Assembly: GCF_036588685.1 (NCBI RefSeq)
Contig: NC_086381.1
Location: forward strand, 49,227,431-49,291,430
DNA from: Mytilus trossulus
Taxonomy: Eukaryota; Mollusca; Bivalvia; Mytilida; Mytilidae
Direction: 5' to 3'
DNA length: 64,000 bases
The position numbers and the translations under genes were made by a program. Numbering within the stretch: the stretch's first letter is position 1; each line of letters begins with the position of its first letter. This document shows, piece by piece, positions 22,993 to 36,827 of the stretch. Under the pieces are notes generated by a model. It did not search any database, was not told where the DNA came from, and was given only the letters and a program-made list of their open reading frames with translations.

Positions 22993-25529
22993 GTAGTCCA
23001 TTTGAAATCAAAGTATCATACTACTACGGAGGCTATCGTGCAATACCCCCACTCCGCATTCATAATCGTTTAAACATACATAATTTAAATTTTAGATCCT
23101 TCCTTTATGGTTTAGTTCAACCTGCAACACATTTTATTTGATGTTATCAATGGTAAACATGTAAAATGAAACAATAACTTACTGTAATACTAATATAAAT
23201 ATGTTGTATGGTCATACAAACCGAAATCACTACTAGACTAGGTGTTGACACGCTCAAATTAACAAAATTGTGTTTCAAAAAACCAATGCACCAAATTGAT
23301 TTCATAGGATTTAGTTTAACATTTTAACCAGTTCAGGGAATGCATTACTTGACAAGAACAATTAAAATGTAGGACAAATTCGGCTTACAACACGAACTTT
23401 GTTCAAATAATAGTACCAAACATGTGACAAAATGACGGGTATGTAACAGAAGTATCGCAATCACTGATGGATTGGTGGATAGCTACTGTTTGTTCAACGT
23501 TCAGTGACAAGTATCTCATGTGCATATTACAATACCAAATTAAACTAACTTGAGCAGACGACAAAAGCGAAATCGTGACAAATTTTATTTCCTAGTGTTA
23601 TTTAGGAAGTCAAACATGTATATGGAAAGTAAATTTTACTATTTTTTATTGAACAAGATAAGAAGATTACTATTATTTATTGAACAAAACAAGAAGTTCA
23701 AAACCGGTAAAAGAAATTAAACCCGGTGAATGACACTCCTTATTGCTGAATTTGGGTTTGGCTGACCTTTATTTCTATTACGTTTTAAAACAATTATTCA
23801 AATTAAATATACAATTATTTTACTACTTTTTTTTTGGGGGGGGGAGTCATTGACCCTAAAAAAATAACAACAATACAGGCCTATAGTATTTTGAAGCATT
23901 TTTTGAAGTATTCAAATAAGATGAAACGTCTTATATTTTTTACAAATACAAGGAAAAAGCAAGTCTGTCCAAAAAGGATTGATATTTCAGAAAAATGTAT
24001 ATTGTGTTCTTTGTAAACGTAAACCAGAATGCATATAGTTGTCTATACTTATAACCGTCACAAACCATGTCTAGAAATAAAAATCAGCAGTTTACCATCC
24101 ATGCAATAATATTTTGTCGACAGTGATCGCTATAACTTTATCAGATTATTCAAATTATCGGACACTTAATTTTTTTCAGAACATTTTATTGTTAATATCC
24201 GAGCCATAAAATACATGTATTATATCTGGCATAGTCCCAGATTATATTCTCTGGTAATATGCATCCTTCATTTAAAGTCTTGTTTTTCTTAAACACTTTA
24301 CATCGTATATCAGGGGCACTGCCGAAAATAATCTTTCAAAACGCAAATTCAAGTTGTAACCTTTAGAACTTGTATGTCTGATAATTTGCTCACATGACAA
24401 GAAATTTTACAATAAACATTGGTCACGCACGATAGATTCTGATGTAAGACATGTGCCGTTACAATAGCCAGTTTGCACGCATCAGCGCACACATGTTTGT
24501 CTAATATGCCAGTTGATTGGAGGAACGTTACCGAAAACCACGCCTACCTTTAACTAATATCCAATCAAACGCTATTAACATAAACATAAATAATACATGG
24601 GTAAAATTACAGAGATTTTGTTGCGTATTCAATATTTGAAAAAAATTGAACTCTTTATAATTCAAACTTAAAACTATAAAATATGCTCGTAATGCATTTT
24701 CGCAATTTACAATACATTTAATGTTATACATAATTTCACCTACCTAGTGAAGAAAAATTACAAATAAAAATTGCAAATTACAACCAGGTTCAATGTTCAG
24801 TGTTAAGTATTTCATATATGCGCAGGTCCTGAGGCAGAAAATCGAATTATTCATTCAATTATATGATCTTCAAAAATAACGATTGCGGGATGATGGACAG
24901 GAAGACTTCAAACGTAATAGTGTGAACTATAGCTGTCAGTAACTTAAGTACTCTTAGCTGGTGTCTTTTTGTTGTTCTGGTAAGGGACGACATCAAAAGT
25001 TCAATGAAGGATACAAAACTGAATTCACATAGGTTTTTTACTGACGCACCCCTCTTAACTTAATTTGGTAAAAATTGATTGACCAATAGGGATATATGTA
25101 AAATCGATTTTAGATTAACAAAACTTGTAGCAAAGTTGATCCCCTCCCCAAACTATTTGATTTAAGTTTTTTAACCTACATCGATCTTTTGATGTCATCC
25201 CTAAACAAGTGAATCTTTCATTGTTGAAGACCCTTTAGGGAATATAAAGATGAACAGGAATAAAAACGCTGACCATTGATTATTTGTATTTTTGTTAAGC
25301 ATTGACTTTGTGTGCGATTACTGGTCCCGTGTACGTTTACTCCATATTCCTTTATTTTCTATAAAAAGCGTCTGTCTTGACAGTAAGTTGACACGACTTA
25401 TGACATTACGCCACGAGTTATCGTTCCTGACGTTATCGAATAACGTTCACACATACAAGCCAATGCAGCAGGTTCTGCAATCACAAAGTGACTAAATAAT
25501 AAACAAAAATATTTTTGGAAACTATTTAA
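22993..25529. other. Non-genic stretch
   Basis: A partial third copy of the LINE fragment start is at 23,140-23,205. A G-run (23,836-23,845) follows a T-run at 23,827-23,835. Nothing else assignable. Confidence 0.45.
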
Positions 25530-25691
25530 GAAATAATTCCTTCATGTCATGCTCTATGCTCATTTTAACATGGGTAGGCATTACATTTGTCTATATTTTA
25601 CACTGAGCGTAAGCGAGGTGTAAAATGTGGTCAAATATAATGCCTACGCATGTTAAAATGAGCATAGAGCATGACATGAAGGAATTATTTC
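25530..25691. repeat. Long near-perfect palindrome H2
   Basis: Arms of about 75 bp (left starts GAAATAATTCCTTCATGTCA, right ends with its complement) around the centre GAGCGTAAGCGAGG (25,605-25,618). By eye only about four to five mismatches occur. A CGTCATAAGGACGTCAT stretch lies about 310 bp to the right. Confidence 0.92.
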
Positions 25692-28600
25692 GATTCTAAC
25701 ATGACAAATGCAATATATTTATAGGTCAAAGCGTACGAAAATACCGTAAGACTGTTTTGCTGTTCCCGTTTCCTCCGAGAGGAGTCTGTTTATTGCATTT
25801 CATATTTGAAAAGTTTAAAAAAACAAGGAGCAAGGTAAATATATGTTGTTTGATAAAAATATATAATAAAAGTTTATGTTAGCTGCTTAAATGTAAATAT
25901 TTTAAAGGATATCGATGGAAATAATGTTAATAAAAAAAGTACGTGCGCATGTGTCAAACATATTTTTTGTGCTCATTAGAACACGGCTTTGTTAACAAAG
26001 CGTCATAAGGACGTCATATTAGAATTGACATGTTTATGGGAACTTTTTCTAGATGCAGAGTGTCGAAAGTTTTTATGCAATACGTAACGGTTTACTTTTT
26101 GTATAGGTTGCTTTATCGTGTTTCAGCAATTCTTCTGCTCATTTTTTAACCTTTAAAAATGAATTACTATATACTTTTAATTTATATTCTACTTTTTTAA
26201 TATTTAAGCATCTGCACGATTTATCTATATGTTCTTATGCAAAACAGACTGAGTTTTATCACTTTATTTCATTCTTAGTTTATTTTGCAATAAATACTTT
26301 TCATGATGCATGCCGTATCCCCATGAATTACTTTTTTTGAAAATAGAAATCTTATATGTATCTATCGAAACTTAGGATGATGTGTAAAAAAACGGGAATC
26401 CGTACAACTATTAATTCTTGTTAAAATGGTCGTCAAAATCACCGCTCGGGCAAAATGGAAAAAGGAAATTTATTTGGATGAGAATACGGATAGAGTAAGG
26501 TGAAAAAGTAAAATACAAGCAGACTTTGAAACTCAAACAGAAAATAGTTTGTTAGTATGGAAATTCAATGTAAAAAAGTGGTTAAACTTGGTTATTTTGC
26601 TGAACAACATTCTATGTGTTCCAAATGTAAACAGTCTCATAAATCCGTTATAGTTTCGAAAACATTTTAAAAATAAAGTGCTAGCTAGACCAAGTCTATA
26701 CACAGGACATACAGTTACATCGGAATCAGGCCTGAGAAGGTTACAGTAGGCTGAAAATACAAAGCAACTTTATTCGGAAAAAAATAATAAAAAAAATCAG
26801 GTCCCGTTAGAGTCTGATTAAAGCCAGTCCCAAGTATCCACTTGCGTCTATAAACACAAGCTAATAGTTGGGACTTGCTTTAGTCACTAAGTAAGACTGG
26901 TTCCGTTACAAACAAATTCTGGAAATTTACAAGCAAACGACTGACGTATTAGTATTCAAATAGCAGAAAGAGACTGAAATAGCTAGATCTTGAAATCATT
27001 TAGATTTTCTATTCGTGTTAATTTCCGCTTGCATGGGAACTCGCTGGTAGTGTAGTTTTTTTTTGTGTGCGATTTGAGTTGGAAATGATGAACATGTACA
27101 AATTCGGAGACAAAACGACTGAGACTGGGAATTAACATAGTTGCCTTTTTAGGCCATGAGGGGCATATTGCTCATAATATACCCTCATTGTCCAGTGTCA
27201 GTCCAATTTTTTCTCAAACATCTTCCCGGATCGGCTCTATTACAAAACCTACCTAGTATTGTATTCAAGTTAGTGTTAACTTGTTCTCGTCCTGAACATG
27301 CATGAAATATTTGCCACTGGACGTTAAGCAACCAACAATCAATCCTACAATTTAAACCCGTCACTTGAAACTTTAGTTGTTAAAATTTAAATCATTGCCT
27401 CTAATTTTTTCAAAGAAATCGACAAATTTTACGAACTTTTAGACAAAAAGAAATATATATTACGTTACCGCTTGCTAATTATGGAAATGGGGTAACATGA
27501 GACTTTATTTATAAAAAGTACAAGTACTAATAAAATAAAATATATATATATGTAACATGTTATTTGTACACAAGTCTGTTGTTAAAATGATGAATTGAGA
27601 TATGGGATATGCAATTGATAAGATAGCTACTGTTGGACATTTAACTACATCAAAACCAAATACACCAAGCAAATTGTGACTAATGCTAATTGGACGAGTA
27701 GCTTTTTAATTATAATTTGCATGTAGTCAGTTTACTTAACGACGGTTCCCTAAAAAGGAAAGTATAATTATCACAGTAACATTTCAGTCTCCTAGTAAAT
27801 ATTTGTTTAAGTCCTAATACTTTTGTTCTTCTAAAGAAAATTCCAACCATAATGAAATAAGGAGGTGCGGTAAAATTGCCAATTAATCAACTTTCTACCA
27901 AATACAAAATGAGGGAAATGTTAGCTTGCTTACATTGCTACTTCATTTTATATCTCAAAATTACCATTCCATTATATGAACTGCATATTCAAAAATATGT
28001 TTTGTCACCAATATCCTAAAAGAGTACGTATCTTCATACTGTTTCACTCGTGTCCGTTCTAACGTCAATCGCGCACTTGGTGTATACATATAGGGTTTAT
28101 ACGGCTTATTATTAAGGAATGAGTGCTGTCTTTTTGCCTCAGTTGTACTCATATTAAAGGTGCGCATATCGTCCTGGTTTCCTTTATTTTTTGTGCATGA
28201 CATGTTGCTGGATTAGACGTTTTGATAAAATATAAAAGGCACGCAGACTCCTACATGTGGAATTTCAAACTGGACCTTTTACATTTCGCATTTGCAGTTT
28301 GGTTTACTTAAAGAATGCATGTATGATCTCATGATTGTTTCGTAAATAATTTTCCACAAATGACACGGTTGAACTTTGTGAAATTTTGCATACAATTTGC
28401 AATGTTTGTCCGACTTGCTGAGCTTGTATTGTATCGTCCCGAACATGCATGCACTATTTGCCATTGACCGTAAAACAACCATCAAAAACCGAGCAATTAT
28501 AAAACTTTTTACTGAATCATATTTTTAAAGTACTCTATTTCTGCATGGATGAAGCAACGACACCACCATTGCCTTAAATGATGGAGTAAAATACTCAGTA

Positions 28601-29213
28601 ATTCAAATGAATCACACGTGAAAGTTTTCATGTTATTTTCACGTGAACTTTGCAAAAATATGAAGGTATTTTTATTGATTTCAATTAAATTTTATAAAAA
28701 AGATATTATTTTGATAATGTAATATTTAAAAATTACGTGCATTTTACGTGTACCAAATTCCGGTGATTTATGCATGAACTATTATCATAAGATTGACGTG
28801 GAACCAACCAGTATAAGCAAGTTTAAAGGATTTCAAATGACAATTAACACTTAGACTATAGCCATACAGTAGGACAGTAAATCAACAAAAGACAAGTAAA
28901 TCAGAAACATGCATGGATCACGCAAAAACATGCAGGGGCGACACTGAAGTAATGGGAGTTTGCTTCTTGCAAGAAATTGGCCGTGAAAACAATTTGATAT
29001 GAAGACAAGCCTTTGTTTCAACTTTGTTATAAAATTACCAACATAAGGCTGTTACGGCCCAGGTCGATGTTCTTAAGCATCACATATTTTTCTTTCATCT
29101 TATTGTTAGCTATCTTAAATAAATATTTACATATTATAGACTATATTTTTTATTATTTCTTTTTTGTTCAATTTCAGTTTAAAATTCTATTTTTTTACCC
29201 TATTGGACTTCTT
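25692..29213. other. Non-genic stretch with short repeat traces
   Basis: Related short segments occur at 27,290-27,345 and 28,436-28,490 (AACATGCATG..ATTTGCCA..GACxGTAA, roughly), also near 46,550-46,600. A (TA)n run is at 27,540-27,551. No gene. Confidence 0.45.
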
Positions 29214-29478
29214 ATTGTGTATTGAATTGAAACACGAACGCGGACCTCGATGAGAACACCTGAATTGAAAGTTTGCAAATGTTCCGACCAATGAAATTCG
29301 TTTTACTATGTAACGCGAACTTCAACGAAAGCACCTAGATGAAATATTGTGTATTGAATTGAAAAATGAACGCGGACCTCGATGAGAACACCTGGATTGA
29401 AAGTTTGCAAACGTTCCGACCAATGACATTTATTTTGATATGTAACGTGAACTTCAACGAAAGCACCTCGATAAATTA
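29214..29478. repeat. Tandem duplication, two units of 132 bp
   Basis: Units start at 29,214 and 29,346 (ATTGTGTATTGAATTGAAA). Shared inner marks are GCGGACCTCGATGAGAACAC and GAACTTCAACGAAAGCACCT. They differ by scattered substitutions, so the duplication is not recent. Confidence 0.88.
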
Positions 29479-29594
29479 TTTTATTTGTACGACAATTAGT
29501 TTTTAATTTGGACATTACCGCTAAAATATAGTTAATAAAAATTATTATATCAGAGCAACAGTGCATAATTGTTTCTTTTCCATTCTTGTTTATT

Positions 29595-30510
29595 AGGTCT
29601 TTCCACTTTTCTGTGGAAAGACCTATTGTTTTTCTTCTGATTATTTTTTTTTTCTTCTGCCTAATTTTGTTCTTGCGATAAACATTTGTTTCGCAATATG
29701 TCGCTTAGATATTTGGTATATGATATCGAACAGTTTATGCGCTTTTGAAATTTACCCTGCGTAAACGAATACTTTTCTTTGTAGGAGTTATCTCCCCAAA
29801 CACTGTTTTCCTTGTTATCGCAACTCCTGCGCAACCGTAAAATATTATGACAAATTTATTTTACAAAATTGCTCGTTATATCCTTCGCATGATTTGTCCT
29901 ATTTTGACCGAAGCGATATGAACGTTCCATATGAGAGTTATTTCCCCTTATGCATTTGATATAAGTGATATGCATTTCTATCTTGTAAACCATAAGTGCT
30001 AGAAACCTAGGATCTTTTGATTTGAAGTCCTTGGTCCAAAAAAATGAAAATTAGGTCAAGGTCAAAGGTCAAGGTCATATTATAATTTGTGAATTTGGCT
30101 TATTATCTCTTATTTCCAGAAACTGTATAAGATAATGACAAATTATTTTACCTAAATTGTTTGTTGCTACATGTCATTACACGTAAATTTTGATTGCAAG
30201 GGTACGTTGAACGTAAAAGGGAGTTTTCTCCCCTCTTGTATTAAAAAATACGCGTATGGTGATAAAACTCATTAACCAACTATAAATAAGACCTATAGTC
30301 TTTTGAGTTCCTTGGTTTGTGACCTTGAAATTGAGGTCAAGGTCATAGGTTAATAGGACGTTCTAGATTTTGACCTTTGCTTTAAATTCATACAAATACA
30401 TCATAAAGCCATAGGAACTAACATTATTAACTGATTTTTCCTATATCACTATCAAAATAGATCTTTACTAGTGGAAAGACCTTCAATTGTTCTCTGAACA
30501 ATTGGTTTTT
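29595..30510 (+). repeat. ~0.9-kb repeat-like element with terminal hairpins and AGGTCA clusters
   Basis: The left end is a perfect hairpin AGGTCTTTCCAC-TTTTCT-GTGGAAAGACCT (29,595-29,624). The right end repeats GTGGAAAGACCT (30,471-30,482) followed by a second hairpin CAATTGTTCTCTGAACAATTG (30,484-30,504). The matching terminal 12-mers suggest one unit. No protein-coding capacity is seen. It resembles a dispersed repeat of bivalve genomes, but I cannot name it. Confidence 0.6.
30053..30077 (+). promoter_or_regulatory. Four AGGTCA half-sites in direct repeat
   Basis: Perfect AGGTCA hexamers at 30,053, 30,059, 30,066 and 30,072, that is spacing 0, 1 and 0. This is the half-site of many nuclear receptors; the middle pair is a DR1. 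Two more abutting half-sites lie at 30,334-30,345. The sites are inside the repeat at 29,595-30,510, so they may have no regulatory role. Confidence 0.5.
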
Positions 30511-33500
30511 AATTTTAATAATGTTTATGTTGATTTCAATTTGGTAGGTAGACTTATATAATATGCCCTAAACGTAAATAAAATGCATTAGACGTAAGAG
30601 AATGTCGAATTAGAGCAAGTCAAGGTCGTAAAACTTAAATCAACCAACCCATCGTTATCGCAGACTAAAATGTATCTCATATATACCGAATATATGTTTA
30701 TTTATAGCAAGACTTTTTGTACGTCACGGTGAATGACATCACAATAATCCCTTTACAAAATCGGAACCACAATTCACAATTACCGTAATGTGCTGCTTGT
30801 CCGCAATTAACGCCCGTTTTGCGTCAGTGACCGATATTACAATTTGACACAGTTTTAAAAGTTTATTGAGCTGTTCCTTTATTTACAATGTTGTGCAAGA
30901 CTTAACTGTTTTTTAAATTCAACAAATGTTAACATTATGTTCATTCATTTTATTATTTAACACAACATTGTTTTTATTACAAGCTATTTCATATATCAAG
31001 ATACAGCTAGGGAATATTTGTTGTTGACCGAAAATTTAAGATACATCGATTTAAACTATGTGAAAAATAAATAATTTTTGTAAGATACTTTAATTTCCGT
31101 GTCTATATTTAATTAACGAGTACACTATAGTAAGACAGAAAAAGAGAAACGGAAATATACAGGAATACATAAAGTTTGTAAGTCATTGCAATGGACCATA
31201 CGTTACTTACATTCACAAGTTTGCATAGCACTCAGCAAGTTTTGAAACGAATATGTGAGATAAAGATCTACTGCATTCGGGCAAATTAAAAATATGTTAA
31301 ACATCTAACTATTTTATTTTTAACAGATTCCCAAGTTTTGAATTTTTTAAACCGTGCACCAATATTTTATTGTTTTTATTTAAATTCCTTATATGTTACG
31401 TGTATTGATCATTCATTTGTTTAAATTGTGAAGTATATTACTTTAATAAGAATACACGCATTTATATATATAAGTCGATAAAGTTTGAAACAAATAAACG
31501 AAAGATACATCGATGTTGTTTTGCTTGAGTGATTTACCTGTTAAAAGCTCGGGTCGCAACACGGTTTAAAACGAATTGATACCAGTTTGAAATAGGTTAA
31601 CGGGGGCGTGGCCTATTTGTTTGACGTAACTTACCGCCAACTTGAAATAAATTGAACGACTGCAAGCGAAGCTATTTGACTGGCATTAAAATGATTTGAT
31701 ATGCATTGAAATAAATTAAAAATTATTTTTAATTTATGTCAATCTTTATCAAATGACGATTAATTTCATTTAAACAGCGTTAATGCGTTTTTGTCCGATC
31801 AAGTTAAATTCGGGTTACTAGTGACGTCTACTGTGTTTGTTTTATGTTATGGTAATTACAGTTTCCAGTTTTGGACAAGTTCAATTTTTTTTTGTAAATT
31901 TTACCGGTACGCAAAACAAAGTTAAGCTTTCGAATATTGTTATCACAAAGGTCGTCTTTAACCGACAGAAGTTGAATTGACCTTCTAAAAGGAGACTGAG
32001 AAGTGACGCTCCATTCGTAACTGATTTAGTAAAAAAAATAATCCCAAGTTGATTTTAGTCGGATTAAAATTTATTCACTTCAGTGCTAATGCTTCATGTT
32101 TGTCAGTATTAAATCCAACCAAGGCAAGGCCGTAACTAGTTTTTTTTAAAAGTAAGGCAAAATATGTTAGACTAGCGAAGGGAGAGCGAGGTGAAAACAA
32201 CAAAAATGACAAGGGGGTCTGGCGGTCGCTCATGACTCCAAGAAGCTGTGAAAAAAAAAATGACGCAAACCCGGGCATTCTGAACGTTTTCCTGACTCTT
32301 TCTTTCTCTGAAACGCAATTATGTTTTGCATTATTTTTCGACAATATATATAGTTTCATTGCAAGTTAAGAATTTTGGTTTTAGGGAGAGTATCAAAAGA
32401 CCAATATGGAGGATGAAGCAAATATCTTAATATTCATTATCATTAATACCGGATCTTGTGTGTTCTTGTGTTGTATTGTGTTTAGACTTTGGTAAATTGT
32501 TTTTATAAAAATTTAAATATACGTGATCACAGTGCAATATCATATCTTAAGTACCACATAAATCGACACTAAGGACCATCTTGACCTTATTCTATGGTAA
32601 AAAAAACTGTAACTCTTCAATGTAACAGGCCATATGGCAATACATAAAAAAGCTATTTTTGTATTCTTGAATGTTTAAGTTCAATTCTTCAAAAAGAAAC
32701 GCCAAGTTTTTCTATGTTCAGTAGACTTATATCTTCTCAACATATTTTTTTGCACAATGTCAGGACATCAGTGGACATGCAACATTGCTCAACCAGACAT
32801 TTACAAATAAAAATGTTCACTCATAATAAGACAATAAATGATCAAAAGACAAATTCGGGTACATACAAGACACACAAGTACAAACAAAAGACAATCGACA
32901 ATGAAAACAAAAAGTAAATCAGAAACATTCGCCGTGAAAACCATTTGATATGATTACAAGCTTTTCTTTCCAATTTGTTTGGAAATTTCCAACATGAGAC
33001 ATTTGCCTTCTTAAACCATTTGCTATTTTTTTTCAAATGTCTTTTTCTTTTTTCTTCATGTTCAGTTTGGTATAATTACCACTGACCAGTTCAGTCTAGA
33101 AACAGCTGCTTCATGTTTGCATAAATGTGTTTTTAACCAATCTAACATGTCATGATTTCCTAATTTTTATTTATTTCATTAATATAAATGTTCACACAAT
33201 TAAGTATTCCGTGTCTATAAATAGTCTTGATCGGGGAAGCAAGATTTATTTTGCCTGTTGGTTGCCTAGCTATCGTAAACAAATCGCGATATTGTAATCT
33301 CAGCGTGTAATTTTTTTTTTCAACTTTTACGTTTGCATCAGGACGACGTTAAAAGCGAAAACGTTCTTATTTTAGAGTGACATTCGTTACTTTAAACAGA
33401 AATCGCTTTTATCTTTTAAAAATTGTTGGCAGTTTGAGACCGGTTTCTAAAATAAAAACTGTCATACAATCGAATGAACTAAGTATAAAATTCGGGAAGA

Positions 33501-34140
33501 TAAGGAAATATAACATACTGCTCGTAATTCTGAAAAGATCACGAATTTACGGTAGTTAATGGTTGAATAGAAGCTTTATACCTACCTTAATATTTTATTG
33601 AGATAAAAGGCTTTCATTTTAGTTATCTCTGATGTATTTCTGATGGCTAGTTTTAAGCGATAACAGACGAAATATGCTTAGTGCTGCTAAAAACACGACC
33701 GCCATTACCAAACGTTGCGATCAACACGCTTTCGTAATCGTAAATTAACTTTAAAAACTAATTATTTCGTGCACATATATTACAGTTTAAAACAAAAGAC
33801 AATCTTTGCTTCAGAGATATCTACTTTTATCTAACTTTTCTGCCTCTAAAAACATTGATTCGGCAGTTTTTAGAAAGTTCATTTTTACATATTTTGTACA
33901 GTGGCAGATATAACGTCTTTGACGTCGCAATCCCACAGAGTCCCTAATACTAGCATTTCATATTGTTAAGGAATCAGTCTGATAAAAACAACCGCCTATC
34001 AATATCTATAGTTTATCGTACGACAATGCCTCTGTTAGGCAGAAGCCCAGAAAGATTAAAGTTTCGACGTTTTGTTCATTATGTTTATCTTATCAATATC
34101 TTGTTTATAAACATTTACTTAGTATAAGGAAAACTTTAAG
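30511..34140. other. Non-genic stretch
   Basis: AT-rich sequence with no gene I can support. The open frame at 32,075-32,359 (minus strand) contains SFLLFSPRSPFASLTYFALL, which looks like the antisense of a dispersed repeat and has no start context or splice signals I trust. Confidence 0.4.
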
Positions 34141-34207
34141 TCAATCTTTATAATCCGTGAATATTTCAAAATAAAAGAGTCACCAGAAATGATCAGGTTC
34201 ATAAATC

Positions 34208-36827
34208 ATTCATTTCAAAATAAACTACACATTCAGAATCTGAACTTTCAAAAAAAAGTTAAGATGAATGCCAGTTAATTAAAAAAAAACAATAGCATAT
34301 TGCTTTGTTAATATCTTTTTAAAATATGTTATCTGACAAACACCCGAGAATATTATTTTTCAAAATGGTGTGACAGCGGGTGTTTAATTTAGTCCATCCT
34401 GTTACTTTTTTTAACTGATAGAAACAGTGATAAGAGAAAAGAAAAGATCCAATGAAAAGTTTGGCTCACACTTGCATAGGAGTGTTTATTTGAAATAACA
34501 TTTGTCAGTTATGTAGATTACCCCTTACCCAAAAAAATGTGCAGATAGTCTGAACGTTCAGAAAAATCATCACATTTCTTATTTTTCAAACGCTCTTAAA
34601 AACAAATTGTGGAGACAGTGGCAGCAAAAGTTTTACTATTGTGTCCCTTTTCAATGATATAGACTGGAAACTTAGTCAATAGATCAGTTATTCTGATTGT
34701 CAAAATTATTTTACACATTTTTGGGGGTAACAGGAAGGAACAAAGGCAGTAACAGTGAGGAAAAGGTAGAGACAAAACATGATTAAGGTCACAAAAATCA
34801 TAACAAGAAACTCGTGTTTGATTCTCCTAGGGATTTCTTACGAGAGATATAAGTATTTAAATATAATGCACGAACCATTTATACATGTAACATCCCTGAT
34901 TAGGTCAAAAAAACAAAACAAAACAAAAACAAATGAAAAATTGGTATTGCTGTTTTTTTGGCTAAGTATGTTTAGTTGCCGCGAGTCGTAAAAATCAGTG
35001 TACATAAGTAGACATGCCTTTTTGTGAACTACCGCTTTTAAGATCAAGTTCAGCATGTTGATTGTTATTTATTTATCGTATTCTCTTCCGGAATATGCCT
35101 TTAAGTTTCCACTGGAGGCTAACCAATCACCAGAACAACCACCCATGGTAATGGAACTGTCTTAGAGAAGGTTGACGATGTAGGCGTAAAAAGCAAAACT
35201 TATTGTTTATAACAATGAGGACATGTTAAATCAGTGACCTGCAACTTTAAGCCGAAGGCAATATATCAATGGGTAGAAATTCTTATATCAATTAATACGT
35301 TCATGATGTGCTCTGACTGTAGACTAAAATTTCTTTTCTAATCTTTTTATCTAATAATATCATCTCATTTAAGTAAGATAGTGGTAGCTGTGAAATATAT
35401 ATATAAGGAGAAGGGATTTTCACATTTATAATTTATGAATAGGGCAGGGGAGTTCAAACCACAACCGGAGGTATAATATACCCATATTTATATATTGTGC
35501 ACCCCCCCTTTTTTAATAAAAGACATTCTTTTGTGGCATAAGTGTTGCTCAGTGTCGTCTCACAAGGTCTGTATCTCTATTTGCCTGTAACAAGAAAGTA
35601 TCATGTCTCCAAGAAAGCAGTACAAAAGTTAGCAAAATATGATGATAGTTTTACAACCAAGCTGAACAAAATAATAGAGTAAGGAACAAACTGAACCAAA
35701 TTAGGTTCATATACCAAAGAAAACATTGCAGTACAAATCGCAAAGGGTAAAGTATTCAAAGAGTTTTGAAAATAAACAATGCATATTCTATATGACACGC
35801 TTGTATAATAGCTGTACAGTACTATCGGCAACTGAATTCTAAATAATAGTTGCACAATTAATAATTTTGTCCATCCTGTTACCAGTCAAGGTAGCACTTG
35901 ACTTGTTCCATAAATTTCGCAATATATACAAATGTACATTTTATGAATTAATATACCCTACGGCAATAAATATCTGTAACAATTTATTTGCGATAATGTA
36001 AGAGGCTTTTTGAGTTTTCTAACAACGTATGTCCATCCTATTACCATGTTTGTCCCTCCTGTTACCATTGTCTTTGTAACAGGAAGGACAGTATCAGGAT
36101 GGAATAATTAGTACATCACCCAAATTGGTTTCAAAATAGTCGCTCCCTAATAATTGATGTAGCGTTTTTATACATCCGGCCCATGCCTAAGTTACGGTAA
36201 AAAACATTTCATAAGTTATATGCAATTAAAAATTATCTATCAACTGGTAACATTAAAGACATTATATAAAGGTACGCAAACATCAGTACGTAGTGATCTT
36301 TTGATTCTGATGACCAAAATCTTTTCACATAAAAAATTTCACCATGTCGTTACGTCTAGTATCCACGCCTACGACGTCACCATAAAAAAATCGGCGTTTT
36401 TGGAGAGAGAAACTAGTTTTATTCCGTAAACAAATAAATAGTAACAGGAAGGATAAATATTTATGAACAGATATTCCAGTAACAGTGGAATAAACGTTTT
36501 CATTATTTGAAACATGGAAAGTCATTTATTTTCAATTATGATGTCAATAAATAAAAAAAATATTTAGTTTACCTTTAAACACAGTTTTATCTACAATTAA
36601 TTTGAATGAATATGTTAATTATAAAAAATCAACGCATGGAAATTGGCGAATGTTCATACTTCAACGAATATAAAAAAAAAATATGAAACTTTTGGCACAC
36701 TTATATGTGCATGTACTATCTTGCACAATGTGTAAACTCTTATATTAAATTAAAAAAAGTATGTAAAACTTACAAATTAAACAGACAATAACCGAAATAT
36801 GTACATTTTTTTTGAATGACTGAAATC
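34208..36827. other. 2.6-kb block present in the C duplicon and absent from D
   Basis: Left flank ..TTCATAAATC and right flank AAATCTTAATAACTG.. meet without this block in D (..TTCATCAATCTTAACAACTG.., about 56,006-56,025). AAATC at 34,203-34,207 and 36,823-36,827 could be a 5-bp target duplication. The block contains about nine copies, on both strands, of a motif near GTCCATCCTGTTAC. No gene, transposase or clear terminal repeat is seen. Confidence 0.6.
34392..36489. repeat. Dispersed 14-bp motif GTCCATCCTGTTAC, both orientations
   Basis: Plus-strand forms at 34,392, 35,869, 36,031 (TCCTATTAC) and 36,052 (GTCCCTCC..). Reverse forms GTAACAGGAAGGA(C/T) at 34,727, 36,076 and 36,441. Weaker relatives at 36,091 (GTATCAGGATGG) and 36,479 (GTAACAGTGGA). 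The spacing is irregular, so this is not a tandem repeat. Confidence 0.75.

Noticed and set aside
25530..25691. CRISPR-like or bacterial-type structure at the palindrome
   Set aside because: A single palindrome without repeated spacers, in clearly eukaryotic DNA.
31550..31830. Possible sixth palindrome near GCAAGCGAAGC
   Set aside because: Only short, interrupted pairing is visible around the centre; weaker than the five reported.
32075..32359. 94-codon minus-strand open frame with a SFLLFSPRSPFASL stretch
   Set aside because: Looks like translated dispersed repeat; no domain, start context or splice structure that I can support.
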